In this document: positions 1-7,946 of the stretch, in pieces
Layout of the letters: every line of letters starts with the position of its first letter
Numbering within the stretch: the first letter of the stretch is position 1
Source: Microcaldota archaeon
GTDB lineage: Archaea; Micrarchaeota; Micrarchaeia; Micrarchaeales; CABMGC01
Length of the DNA: 13,751 bases
Direction of reading: 5' to 3'
Assembly: GCA_028867095.1 (NCBI GenBank)
Contig: JAGWHA010000014.1
Coordinates: forward strand, 1 to 13,751
Translations under genes and position numbers: made by a program
The notes under the pieces: model-generated
What the model saw: only the letters and a program-made list of their open reading frames with translations
Told to the model about the DNA's origin: nothing
Database searches by the model: none

Positions 1-174
1 CTTGCTTCCATTTTCCTCGACCTCCTCCTTCACCTCCTTGAGGACCAGGACGATTATTATTATGAACATCACGAATGCTGCAATCCCGACAAGGATGCTG
101 TTTTGAATGGAGTAGAATGCGATCAGCGCTACAAGCAGGAGTGTAAAAGGCCACAGCGGAATAGGCTTTGCCAT
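1..174 (-). CDS. Small membrane protein, partial (C-terminus beyond the left edge)
   Basis: An open frame of 58 codons begins at ATG 174 and is still open at base 1. Two hydrophobic stretches, about residues 7-20 and 28-46, are split by a short polar turn (YSIQNS). They are followed by a charged, Glu/Lys-rich tail (KEVKEEVEE) that suggests a cytoplasmic coil. A G-rich stretch (AAAAGGGGCCCT) lies just upstream as a possible ribosome site. The gene starts 42 bases after the SMC stop on the same strand, so it probably belongs to the SMC transcript. I do not recognise the family. The hydrophobic pattern and operon position make it real; its function is unknown. Confidence 0.65.
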   Translation of the reverse strand, partial: MAKPIPLWPFTLLLVALIAFYSIQNSILVGIAAFVMFIIIIVLVLKEVKEEVEENGSK

Positions 175-216
175 AGGGCCCCTTTTGACCTTGCCTGTGG
201 CTTTTTTTCTGGGCAA

Positions 217-3200
217 TCAAGCACCCGCGGCAGGCGCCTTCGCCACGCTTGCGACCTGCAGGCCGACCGCCCTCGATTCGCCGTCTATCTTGGAGACGCC
301 GATCGCCGTGTCGGAGTTGACGATTAGCGAGTCGTTGTGGCTGACCACTACGAACTGGGAGCTCTTGCTCAGCTCCTTGATTAGGTGAGAGAGCTTCTTC
401 GAGTTCTCCTTGTCGAGGGCAGCGTCGACCTCGTCAAATAGGTAGATCGATGATGGCTTGTACATGTGGATTGCAAAGAGGATCACAAGAAGCCTCAGCG
501 ACTTCTCCCCGCCGGATAGCGACTTCTCGCTCTTGAAGGACTTCCCTTCCGGAATCTTCATCGTGAGCCCCGCCTCGAACGGGTTCTTTAGGTTGTCTAG
601 CTCGAGCTGCGCCTTCTCCGGGAAGAGCAGGCCATAGAGCTTCATGAAGTTCTTGTTGACCGCATCGAAGGTCTCAAGGAAGATCTTGAGCTTCTTTGAG
701 TCTATCTCCTCAATCATCTTCATTATCGCATCCTTCTCGACCACAAGCGTGCTCAGCCTGCTGTCTGCGTCCTCGACATCCTTCTTTCTGGACTCGTATA
801 TCTCCGGAGCCTTAAGGTTGACATTGCCTAGCTGCTCGATCCTTACTGCCATGACGTTTGCCTCCTTCTCCATCGCCTCAAGCGTTCCCTCTATCTTCTC
901 AAGGCCGCTAGGATATGCGGCAAGTTCCGCCTTGAGGTCGACGAGCCTCACCTCAAACTGGCTTCTCTTGAGCTTGATGTCGTTTAGCTGCCTCTCTATC
1001 TCATCGCTCTCTGCTCCCTTCTTGCCCTTGTCGCCATTTAGCTTCCCGCCCTTCTCCTCTATCTCGTGGAGCTTCTCGGTCGCCTTCTTTCCCGATGCGC
1101 TGATGTTGTTTATCTGCTTTTCAAGCTCGGTTCTGCTCTTTTCAAGAGAGCCCTTCCTGGCTTCTTTGTCCTTGACTTCGAACTTCATCTCCTCTATGGA
1201 CTTGATTGTGGCGCTGAACTGGTTCTCGAGCTCCTTCTTTCTCTCCTCTGACATCTGGTTTGCGGTCTGTAGCTCGGCGACCTTGACCTTGAGGTCCTGC
1301 AGCTCCTCTCTAACCCTCTTTATCTTCTCCTTCTCCTCCTTGCTCATCCCGTGCTTTGATGCTGCCCTTGCCGCCTCTGCCGCCTTGTTGTAGAGCTCTG
1401 CAGCCTCGGCCCTTGAATCCTCAAGCTCCTTTACGATCTTTGCCTCCATCTCGGAGTTCTCGCGGATTCGTATCTCAAGCTCCTTGACCTTTGATGAATG
1501 CGACTTGAGAGTTCCCTCAAGCTTCTTTAGCTCTGCGGTCATCTCCTTGATCTGCTCCTCGATGTCAGATGAATGGGAGCTGATCTTTGCCTGCTCAAGC
1601 TCGTAAGTCGCCTTCTCCTTTCTGGACTTAAACAGCTTGTCGCCTATTTCCCTGTTTTCAAGAGAGATCTTCTCCTTGTTTGAGGATAGCTCCTTTAGCT
1701 GGTTTTCTATAGATGCGAGTGAGACCCTCTTCCTTGCCGAACCTCCGGACAGCACTCCCGACTGCTCGACGAGCTCTCCTGCAAGGGTCACGTATCTGTG
1801 CTTTCCGATTCCCACCTTCTTTGAGTCCTCGACCTTCTCGATTATGAAGGTGTTGCTGAAGACGTACTCGAAGACCTTTGAGTACTTTGAGTCGAACTTG
1901 AGCATGTCAATCACTGCGGATAGACTCTTCTCCGTCTTCCTCTCGCGGTCAAACGCAAGGTCCTTTAGCGGAATGAATGTCGCCCTTCCCAGCTCGTTCT
2001 TCTTTAGGTATGCGATTATCTTTGAGGCGGACTCTATCGATTCGACCACGAAGTAGTCGAACCTCGCCCCTGCGCTCGCCTCGACTGCAAGCGAGTACTC
2101 TGATCCGTAGCTGCATAGCTGCGAGACCCTTCCGTAGAAGCCGTCCTTCTCCTTGAAGTTCGAGTTAAGCCTATCTGAGATGTTGCTCTCCCTCGAGCTC
2201 TGCGATGCGCGCTGCTCCTTTAGTGATAGAAGCCTTGTGTCAATCTCCCCGATCTCATTTGTTATCTCCCTTGACCTTGCGTCAAGCTTTGTTATCTCCG
2301 ACTCAAGCGTCTTGATTGACTTTGAGAGTGAGTCGGAGTTTTCGGTGATTTCGGAGATCAGCGCCTTCTTCTCCTTTATGTGGGATTCGAATGCCTGGGA
2401 CCTGGACGATAGGTCGACAAGAGAGTTGTTTGTTGATGCAAGGTCTGCCTGCAGCGCGGAGATTGTCCCCTGCACAGAGCCAGAGTCGTGCTCTAGCTTT
2501 GTGATTCTCAGCTGGACGCTTTGCATCCTGTTGTCTGCGGACTCGCCCTTCTTCTCCTCTGTTGAATCGTTGAAGAAAGGCTCTATAGCGGAAATCTTCT
2601 TCTGGTAATCGGAAAGCTCTGCCTTGTTTTTTGCAACCGTCTCCTTTAGCTTCTCTATCTCCTCCTTCATCAGCTTTGAGGCTGCGCTCTTCTCCGCAAT
2701 CTGCTTTGAGTTCGTCTCGAGCGCCGCATCGATCAGGGCAAGTTCCTTGTTTACGTTCTCGAGCTTCTTGCCCTCCTCCCCGGTTGAGACGGTGCTGTCG
2801 CTTAGCGTCTTTGTTATCTGCTGCCTCTCAGCGTTGAGCTTGTTTATCAAGTTTGAGAGCTCGTCGATCTCTGCCGTGAGCTTCTGCTTTTTTGAGTCGA
2901 GAAGCGCAAGGTCCCTTGAGTACTTGTCGTAGTTCTGCCTTATCTCCTGCTCCCTTGTGACCAGTATGTTGTATTTGAGGAGCCTGAGCCTTGTGGTCAT
3001 CCCCGTGTAGTTCTCCGCCGAGGTCTTCTCCTTCTCCAGCTCCTTGAGGTATCCGAGCCTGACGTTTAGCTCAGCCTGGACCTCGTTGGTCTTTCCGTTC
3101 ACCTTCTCGAGCTCCTTGAGGGACTCCTTCTTCTTCTCCTCGAATTCGGTTATCCCCGAGGCGATGTCGATCAGCTCCCTTCTCTCCCTCGGGTTGAGGT

Positions 3201-3630
3201 CCATCATCCTGCTTATCTCCCCCTGGGTGATCGTGTTTGTCTCGTCGATTGCGATCTTGTGCTGCTTTAGTATCTCAAGGACCTCATGGCGGGTCATCTT
3301 CTTCCCGTTGACCTTGTACATGCTCTTTCCGTCCGATCTTGCTGCCCTTACGACCTCAATTGTCTCGTCCCCGTCGAAAATCGCCTTCACGTGGGTTTTC
3401 GCAAGCGTCCCGCGGCTCTGCTTTGCGGAGTTTGTTATAAGGGACTCGAGATTGTCGGCTCGCATCCTCTTTAGGGATTTTTCGCCGAGAGCAAATAGAA
3501 GCGCGTCGCAGATGTTGCTCTTTCCCGATCCGTTTGGGCCGACCACGCAGGTGAATCCCTTGCTGAAGAGCAAATCGGCGCTTTTGAACGATTTGAACTT
3601 ACTTAAGCTAAGACTCTTTAGGTAAAGCAT
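217..3630 (-). CDS. smc: Chromosome segregation protein SMC
   Basis: A 1137-residue SMC ATPase, the usual length for archaeal and bacterial SMC. The order is a head with Walker A GPNGSGKS (31-38) and Q-loop ITQGEI (Q136), coiled coil about 166-490, and a hinge about 497-635 containing GELVEQSGVLSGGS. A return coil to about 960 leads to the C-terminal head, with signature LSGGEKS (1038-1044), Walker B IYLFDE (1062-1067), D-loop ALD and H-loop VVVSH (H1098). All catalytic motifs are intact. The family forms dimers that organise and segregate chromosomes; its usual ScpA/ScpB partners are not in this window. The ATG has GGTGG four bases ahead and a TATA-like box at 3667-3674. The last residues are a short Ala/Pro tail. 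It follows the S2P protease gene by 106 bases. Confidence 0.97.
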   Translation of the reverse strand: MLYLKSLSLSKFKSFKSADLLFSKGFTCVVGPNGSGKSNICDALLFALGEKSLKRMRADNLESLITNSAKQSRGTLAKTHVKAIFDGDETIEVVRAARSDGKSMYKVNGKKMTRHEVLEILKQHKIAIDETNTITQGEISRMMDLNPRERRELIDIASGITEFEEKKKESLKELEKVNGKTNEVQAELNVRLGYLKELEKEKTSAENYTGMTTRLRLLKYNILVTREQEIRQNYDKYSRDLALLDSKKQKLTAEIDELSNLINKLNAERQQITKTLSDSTVSTGEEGKKLENVNKELALIDAALETNSKQIAEKSAASKLMKEEIEKLKETVAKNKAELSDYQKKISAIEPFFNDSTEEKKGESADNRMQSVQLRITKLEHDSGSVQGTISALQADLASTNNSLVDLSSRSQAFESHIKEKKALISEITENSDSLSKSIKTLESEITKLDARSREITNEIGEIDTRLLSLKEQRASQSSRESNISDRLNSNFKEKDGFYGRVSQLCSYGSEYSLAVEASAGARFDYFVVESIESASKIIAYLKKNELGRATFIPLKDLAFDRERKTEKSLSAVIDMLKFDSKYSKVFEYVFSNTFIIEKVEDSKKVGIGKHRYVTLAGELVEQSGVLSGGSARKRVSLASIENQLKELSSNKEKISLENREIGDKLFKSRKEKATYELEQAKISSHSSDIEEQIKEMTAELKKLEGTLKSHSSKVKELEIRIRENSEMEAKIVKELEDSRAEAAELYNKAAEAARAASKHGMSKEEKEKIKRVREELQDLKVKVAELQTANQMSEERKKELENQFSATIKSIEEMKFEVKDKEARKGSLEKSRTELEKQINNISASGKKATEKLHEIEEKGGKLNGDKGKKGAESDEIERQLNDIKLKRSQFEVRLVDLKAELAAYPSGLEKIEGTLEAMEKEANVMAVRIEQLGNVNLKAPEIYESRKKDVEDADSRLSTLVVEKDAIMKMIEEIDSKKLKIFLETFDAVNKNFMKLYGLLFPEKAQLELDNLKNPFEAGLTMKIPEGKSFKSEKSLSGGEKSLRLLVILFAIHMYKPSSIYLFDEVDAALDKENSKKLSHLIKELSKSSQFVVVSHNDSLIVNSDTAIGVSKIDGESRAVGLQVASVAKAPAAGA

Positions 3631-3666
3631 CTGTCCACCGGTCGCAATAGTATTTACGATGTAAGC

Positions 3667-3674
3667 TTTTTAAA
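3667..3674 (-). promoter_or_regulatory. TATA-like box for smc
   Basis: The minus strand reads TTTAAAAAG about 37-44 bases before the smc ATG, in the 106-base gap after the protease gene. Spacing predicts a transcript start about 15 bases before the ATG, with GGTGG as ribosome site. This allows smc to be transcribed separately from the upstream gene. Assigned by eye. Confidence 0.45.
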
Positions 3675-3736
3675 CGTTCTTGCCGAGGGCATTTCGACGG
3701 AAGATTGCATCCTCTTCGGGGTGGCGGGGTTTGGAG

Positions 3737-4783
3737 CTACTTTTTGCTTGCGATGTGCATTGTGATGAAAGCCTCCATCATGCTGCCAGTCGAGACCCCT
3801 ATGAGCCTTCCCCTTTCAACAACTGCGATAACGGAGGCGTCTGCCGACTGCATCTTTGAGATTGCGTCCATTATGCTCGTGCTTGGGGAAACCTCGGGGA
3901 TCGGAACTGCTATCTCCCTGACCTTCCCCGCCTTTCCTCTTGCTTTTTTGAATACATCTGCCAGCATGTAGCCCCTTCCGATCTTTGCGATCACTATGTG
4001 CCGCTTGCTGCGCTTCATCAGCAAGTAGAGGCTTGAGAGCGGCATGTCTGGCTTGACGAGAAGATAGCTCTTGCTTGCCGCATCTAAGACGCGCATCCCC
4101 TTGGTGTCCCTTCTGAGCGTCACGACCTGCGCCTCCCCCTGCACTCCGCCGTAGAGGAAGAAGACGATTATCAGGCTCCAGAACACGAGGAATTCCCTGT
4201 AATCGACAGAATAGGTGCCTGCAAAGAGCGCAAAGATCGCAGTCGCGATGACTATTAGCACCATTATTATCTTGCTGATCTTTACAGTAAGCATCGTTGC
4301 GTCGAAATAGCTCATCCTCTTCTGCAAATAGCTCCTAAACACCCTGCCCCCGTCCATCGGAAATGCGGGAAGTATGTTGAAGACCCCGAGGAAGACGTTT
4401 AGCACGAATAGGTTCTGCACAAGGAAAGTTGTCTCGCCAGGCGGCGTGAAGATGGAGGCGAGCCCGAAGATCGACGCAAGCACAAAGCTCATCACCGGGC
4501 CTGCGAGGGCGATGTTGAACTCCACCTTCGCCGGGATCTTGGTGTCGTCTATCACTGATGCCCCGCCGACTGGAAGAAGGATTATGCTCTTCACCCTCAC
4601 CTTGTTTCTTATCGCTGTTACGGAGTGGGCAAGCTCATGTATTAGAACGCAAACAAAGAGCAGAACTATTATTATCAGGAAAAATGCGCTCAGCAACAGG
4701 GAGAAGAGCAGCAAGAGGATGAACGTCCAGTGAAGCTCGACCTTTATGCCGAAGATTTTGCCGATCACAAGGGAGTTCGCCAT
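3737..4783 (-). CDS. Site-2 protease (M50 zinc metalloprotease) with C-terminal CBS pair
   Basis: A 348-residue intramembrane protease. Zinc motif HELAH lies at 49-53 in the first hydrophobic region, and the third ligand is D144 in NILPAFPMDGG (136-146). This layout closely matches the archaeal S2P from Methanocaldococcus (MJ0392). Further hydrophobic segments are near 92-113, 122-140, 167-188 and 196-213. The cytoplasmic C-terminus holds two CBS-like repeats, about 226-280 and 288-343. The family cuts transmembrane segments of substrate proteins; CBS domains usually bind adenine nucleotides and may gate activity. The substrate is unknown. The ATG follows AGGGATC, and a TATA-like box lies at 4811-4822. 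It is divergent from the phosphoesterase and leads the smc string. Confidence 0.93.
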   Translation of the reverse strand: MANSLVIGKIFGIKVELHWTFILLLLFSLLLSAFFLIIIVLLFVCVLIHELAHSVTAIRNKVRVKSIILLPVGGASVIDDTKIPAKVEFNIALAGPVMSFVLASIFGLASIFTPPGETTFLVQNLFVLNVFLGVFNILPAFPMDGGRVFRSYLQKRMSYFDATMLTVKISKIIMVLIVIATAIFALFAGTYSVDYREFLVFWSLIIVFFLYGGVQGEAQVVTLRRDTKGMRVLDAASKSYLLVKPDMPLSSLYLLMKRSKRHIVIAKIGRGYMLADVFKKARGKAGKVREIAVPIPEVSPSTSIMDAISKMQSADASVIAVVERGRLIGVSTGSMMEAFITMHIASKK

Positions 4784-4832
4784 CAGATCCCTTTTAATAC
4801 ATTGAAAAATAAGTATTTATAGGTCGTAGCGG
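4784..4832. promoter_or_regulatory. Overlapping divergent promoters (protease / phosphoesterase)
   Basis: Only 49 bases separate two divergent starts. For the minus-strand protease, TATAAATACTTA (4822-4811) sits 28-39 bases ahead of the ATG and gives a very short leader. For the plus-strand phosphoesterase, TTTTAATAC near 4792-4800 is about 35 bases ahead of ATG 4833, and AGGT (4821-4824) may be its ribosome site. The two promoters interleave, so polymerase binding to one could affect the other. Assigned by eye. Confidence 0.5.
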
Positions 4833-5567
4833 ATGGAGGAAAATTTGCTCTTTGTGAGGGACGAGCCAGCACTTTTGCTAAAGAAAGAAAGGGTTTTGGT
4901 GGTTGGCGATCTGCACATCGGAGTGGAATTCAAGATGGGCAGAGAGGGGATAAACTTTCCGAACTCAAGCCTAAGGCTCGCCGCAAGAATCAACAAAATC
5001 TCCAGGGAGAGCAGGGCAAAGGCGGTGCTCTTTCTCGGGGACATAAAGGAGAGGATAGGCTTCCCGACATCGGATGAGGCGGATGAGATCCGCACATTCT
5101 TCCGTGCGCTTGAATGCAAGAAAATAATGATAGCTAAGGGAAATCACGACTCGAGGATCGGCGACATGCTCGGAAGCATGGGCCTTGACGTCTCGATCGA
5201 GAAGGAGTTCATCGTAGGAAAGTTCGTCCTGATGCACGGGAACTCCTGGCCGAGCGAGGAGGGAATGAAAAAGGGATATGTGATTACAGGGCATCTTCAT
5301 CCCGCCCTAAAGTCTGAGGGCGATGCAAGAAAGGTATGGCTCATCTCGCCAATTGGAAAAGGGGCCGCCAAGGCATATCCGGATTGCAACAGGGGGATCA
5401 GGCTTGTGATTGCGCCTGCCTTCAACAACCTGATCATCGGAAGCGGAGTCGGCAGCGGGACTAAGGGAAAACTAATTCTCTTCAAGAACGAGATCTTCGA
5501 TTTCTACAAGACCAAGGTGTACGGCCTTGACGGCCATCTCCTTGGAACGCTCAAGTCCCTCTCTTAG
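4833..5567 (+). CDS. SbcD-related archaeal metallophosphoesterase
   Basis: A 244-residue calcineurin-like phosphoesterase. All metal motifs are present: GDLHIG (D26, H28), LGD (D70), GNHDSR (N104, H105, D106), LMHGN (H135) and GHLH (H154, H156). Size and motif spacing fit the archaeal family of SbcD/Mre11-related single-domain phosphoesterases, which bind two metal ions. The biological substrate of that family is not established, and nuclease activity here is inference. There is no Rad50-type partner next door. The nearest ATPase is smc, on the other strand beyond the protease. The start gives the usual short strand ahead of the first metal motif. Its TAG stop overlaps the stop of the convergent reductase gene. 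Confidence 0.9.
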   Translation: MEENLLFVRDEPALLLKKERVLVVGDLHIGVEFKMGREGINFPNSSLRLAARINKISRESRAKAVLFLGDIKERIGFPTSDEADEIRTFFRALECKKIMIAKGNHDSRIGDMLGSMGLDVSIEKEFIVGKFVLMHGNSWPSEEGMKKGYVITGHLHPALKSEGDARKVWLISPIGKGAAKAYPDCNRGIRLVIAPAFNNLIIGSGVGSGTKGKLILFKNEIFDFYKTKVYGLDGHLLGTLKSLS

Positions 5568-7003
5568 ATCGGGTTTGGCTTGAATCTCTCCTTTGCGGCA
5601 GCAATCTCGGCGTTCACCGCGCTCTGCCAAGGCTTGAACTGCGCCATCGTCTTTGGATAGTCGCTATAGAGCTTGTTGAGCTTCTTCATCGTCTGGATCA
5701 CATAGACCAGATTCTTGAATGCGCTCACGTTTGAAAGCCCGTGCAGCACCTTTGTGACTGCGCTCGCCATGCTGACCTCAGGCACAAGCCCGTAGCTGAT
5801 CTGGATCGCCTCCTCCTTTGTGAGGAAGTGCGCCATCCCGTAGTTGATCAGATCGTTGTTTAGCGACTGCAGGTATATCCTGAAGACCTCAAGGCCCGCG
5901 GTCTTGTTTCCGTAGGACTCGTTGTACTTTAGGTTGTATTTCCACAGGAAGTTCATGTCCGTCTTGTTCTCCTGGACCGCCTCCGCGGCCATCTGTCCTG
6001 CAAGTACCCCGGATACCATCGCAGGGCCTATCCCTCCCGCGCTGATCGGGTTTGGCATCGCCATGCTGTCCCCTGCGCCTATGTAGTTGTTGTAGACAAG
6101 GCAGTCTAGCTGCCTTCTGACCGTCACCGACCAGTAGCCCTTCCCGTTCTTGTGCTCATCGTTTAGCTTTGTCTTCTTTACGATCGGGTTCCAGTCTATG
6201 TACTGATCTATTAGCGTGTGGAGCGTGTCCTTCTTGCCGAGCTTTTGGTTTCTTATGTCGATGCTGTGCTTCTCGACCCCAAGCCCTATGTTCACCTTGT
6301 TGCCCCTCTTCGGGAAGACCCATCCGTATCCCCCTGGAGCCAGCTGCTGGTTTAGGTGGATCAGGCAGTTCTTCGGGTCGTAGTAGTTTAGGTCCTCGCC
6401 TGACGGCTCGAAGTCCACTATGTACCTTCCCGTGGACTCGATGTCGTCAATGCTGACGTCCTTTTGGATGTACTCGTTTGCCGGAAGCCTTCTCCTCAGC
6501 ATGCTTGCGACGCCCAGCGTGTCTATGACAATCTTCGCATTGACCTTGTACTGCTCCTTGTTGTGGTCGCGCCCGAACACCCCGACGACGTTGTTTCCGT
6601 CAAGGATCGGTCCCTCTACCTCGTGGCCATGGACGTACTCCGCCCCGAACTTGATCGCCATGTCCCTTAGCTTTGTGCCGAACTTCGGCCTGTCAAGCAC
6701 GTATCCTTCCCCGTCGAATGCGATCTTGTTCTTGAAGTCCGGGCTGAGCGCATACACTCCGCCGACCTTGAGCTCAAGCTCAGGCTCCCCGAACGGGACC
6801 CCGAGCTCCTTGTGAACGTAATCGACGTGCGACTTTGCGACAGCGTCTCCGCAGACCCATCCCCAGTTGGTCTTCTTTCCGGCCTCTTCCGGCACGTTTC
6901 TGTCAAGCATCAGCACCTTTGCGCCGTTCTTTGCGGCCGCTGCCGCGGCAAGTGACCCTGCGATTCCTGCGCCTGCAACTATTACATCGTAAGAGCTCTC
7001 CAT
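5564..7003 (-). CDS. Geranylgeranyl reductase family flavoprotein
   Basis: A 479-residue FAD-dependent oxidoreductase. It has the N-terminal dinucleotide fold GAGIAG (11-16), a WGWVCGD segment (47-53), the family substrate motif PGGYGWVFPK (223-232) with NIGLG after it, and the second FAD motif GAGDS (309-313) followed by NPISAGGIG. The family reduces the double bonds of geranylgeranyl chains in archaeal membrane lipids. Typical members have about 390-410 residues; this one carries an extra C-terminal region, roughly 400-479, predicted helical and basic. The ATG has GTGA four bases ahead, overlapping the rpoK stop, so the two are probably translated together. Substrate is inferred from family; another isoprenoid chain is possible. 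Confidence 0.92.
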   Translation of the reverse strand: MESSYDVIVAGAGIAGSLAAAAAAKNGAKVLMLDRNVPEEAGKKTNWGWVCGDAVAKSHVDYVHKELGVPFGEPELELKVGGVYALSPDFKNKIAFDGEGYVLDRPKFGTKLRDMAIKFGAEYVHGHEVEGPILDGNNVVGVFGRDHNKEQYKVNAKIVIDTLGVASMLRRRLPANEYIQKDVSIDDIESTGRYIVDFEPSGEDLNYYDPKNCLIHLNQQLAPGGYGWVFPKRGNKVNIGLGVEKHSIDIRNQKLGKKDTLHTLIDQYIDWNPIVKKTKLNDEHKNGKGYWSVTVRRQLDCLVYNNYIGAGDSMAMPNPISAGGIGPAMVSGVLAGQMAAEAVQENKTDMNFLWKYNLKYNESYGNKTAGLEVFRIYLQSLNNDLINYGMAHFLTKEEAIQISYGLVPEVSMASAVTKVLHGLSNVSAFKNLVYVIQTMKKLNKLYSDYPKTMAQFKPWQSAVNAEIAAAKERFKPNPI

Positions 7004-7007
7004 ATCT

Positions 7008-7199
7008 TCACTTTCTAACTACCACAATAGGTATCACTCCGTCAGCGAACTCGAGCTTTGCCAGGTCCAGCGGGTTTGTCATGTTCTCGGGAACCTTCAC
7101 CAGGGGCGGGGCACCGTATGCGAGCTGAAGCGCCCTTGCGCCGATTATTCTAGCGGTCTCAAATTTGTTGTATTCTATGATAGCACCTATTATAAGCAA
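7008..7199 (-). CDS. rpoK: DNA-directed RNA polymerase subunit K (Rpb6/omega family)
   Basis: The protein core is the archaeal RpoK signature: YNKFETARIIGARALQLAYG, then APPLVK, and NPLDLAKLEFADGVIPIVVVR at the end. RpoK helps assemble and stabilise the polymerase. The start is uncertain. The frame is open back to a GTG at 7292, but that reach lies upstream of TATA-like sequences and its peptide is unlike the family. There is no ATG. I place the start at TTG 7199 (63 residues). An alternative is ATA at 7178, preceded by AGGTG with five-base spacing, giving 56 residues and starting where the family homology starts. The gene ends four bases before the reductase ATG, forming an apparent operon. 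Confidence 0.88.
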   Translation of the reverse strand: MLIIGAIIEYNKFETARIIGARALQLAYGAPPLVKVPENMTNPLDLAKLEFADGVIPIVVVRK

Positions 7200-7370
7200 G
7201 AATCCATCCCCATTGAAATATGCCCGTTTGGGGGGATGGCTGCATCTGTCTCTTTTCCACTTATAATATGGCAACAAAACATTTTTAAGCACAATTTAAT
7301 GGGCAGATACCATCATTTTGGAAGCGAGCGCTGGTTTTGGCTAACGGCATAAAGTGAGCCTCCGAGAGCG

Positions 7371-7379
7371 TTTTTAAAC
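7371..7379 (+). promoter_or_regulatory. TATA-like box for the PH/zinc-ribbon gene
   Basis: TTTTTAAAC lies 30-38 bases before GTG 7409, predicting a transcript start around 7400 and a leader of a few bases. The rest of the 7293-7408 gap toward rpoK holds no coding frame or structure I can support. Confidence 0.45.
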
Positions 7380-7408
7380 ATTGTCGTTGATATACTATTG
7401 GGAGTGGA

Positions 7409-7945
7409 GTGGCGCAGGGCCGGGAGATTAGCAGCATAAAGGAGATACTTGGGCCTACTGAAAGGATAAGCGCCCAGGCAACCCAGAGGCGCTGGGGCCC
7501 AGGAGGGGACCTTGTGACCCCAGTCACGCTGATTGCCACTGAAAATCGCCTTATTGTGATAAACCGCACCAAGATGGGGATGAAGATAGACTACGAGATA
7601 GTCCAGTACCCAAACATCGTGAGCGCAAAGCTGATCAACGGCTTCATCTCGTCCTCGATAATAATCCGCGTAAGGGGATACAAGATCAGCCCGACCGAGG
7701 AGATCAGCGGTTTTGTGACGAAGGAGGCAAAGCACCTAATAGACTTCATCAACAAGAAGATAGGGAGCGCGCCTGCCGCGGCGCCACAGGCACCCGCTTC
7801 GGCGGCCGGCACCGTCTCAAACTCAATAGGAATTGTCCCAAGGAGCGACCCGGACTTCATCTTCTGCCAGTCATGCGGGGGGAAGAACCTAAAAAACTCC
7901 AAGTTCTGCAGCTCGTGCGGAAAGTGGATAGAGATTGTCAAGTGA
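7409..7945 (+). CDS. PH-like domain protein with C-terminal zinc ribbon
   Basis: A 178-residue soluble protein. Residues about 8-118 are beta-rich (VTPVTLIATENRLIVINR, then SSSIIIRVRGYKI) and end in a helix (TKEAKHLIDFINKKIG). This is the pattern of bacterial/archaeal PH-like (YokE/bPH) domains. An Ala/Pro/Ser linker (about 120-138) leads to a zinc ribbon with two CxxC pairs, C153/C156 and C167/C170. Such proteins are common in archaea, and their role is mostly unknown; membrane or protein binding is inference. GTG 7409 is chosen because GGGAG lies four bases ahead and a TATA-like box sits at the right distance. It converges with the glycosyltransferase, with one base between the stops. Confidence 0.82.
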   Translation: MAQGREISSIKEILGPTERISAQATQRRWGPGGDLVTPVTLIATENRLIVINRTKMGMKIDYEIVQYPNIVSAKLINGFISSSIIIRVRGYKISPTEEISGFVTKEAKHLIDFINKKIGSAPAAAPQAPASAAGTVSNSIGIVPRSDPDFIFCQSCGGKNLKNSKFCSSCGKWIEIVK

Positions 7946-7946
7946 C

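Noticed and set aside
644..2932. Several long open frames on the plus strand opposite smc
   Set aside because: Their peptides are Ser/Phe/Leu-rich mirror images of the Lys/Glu-rich coiled coil; they have no domain motifs and the smc frame is intact with every family motif.
7293..7408. Small RNA in the rpoK / PH-protein gap
   Set aside because: No C/D boxes, H/ACA structure or strong hairpin could be seen; only promoter-like A+T stretches.
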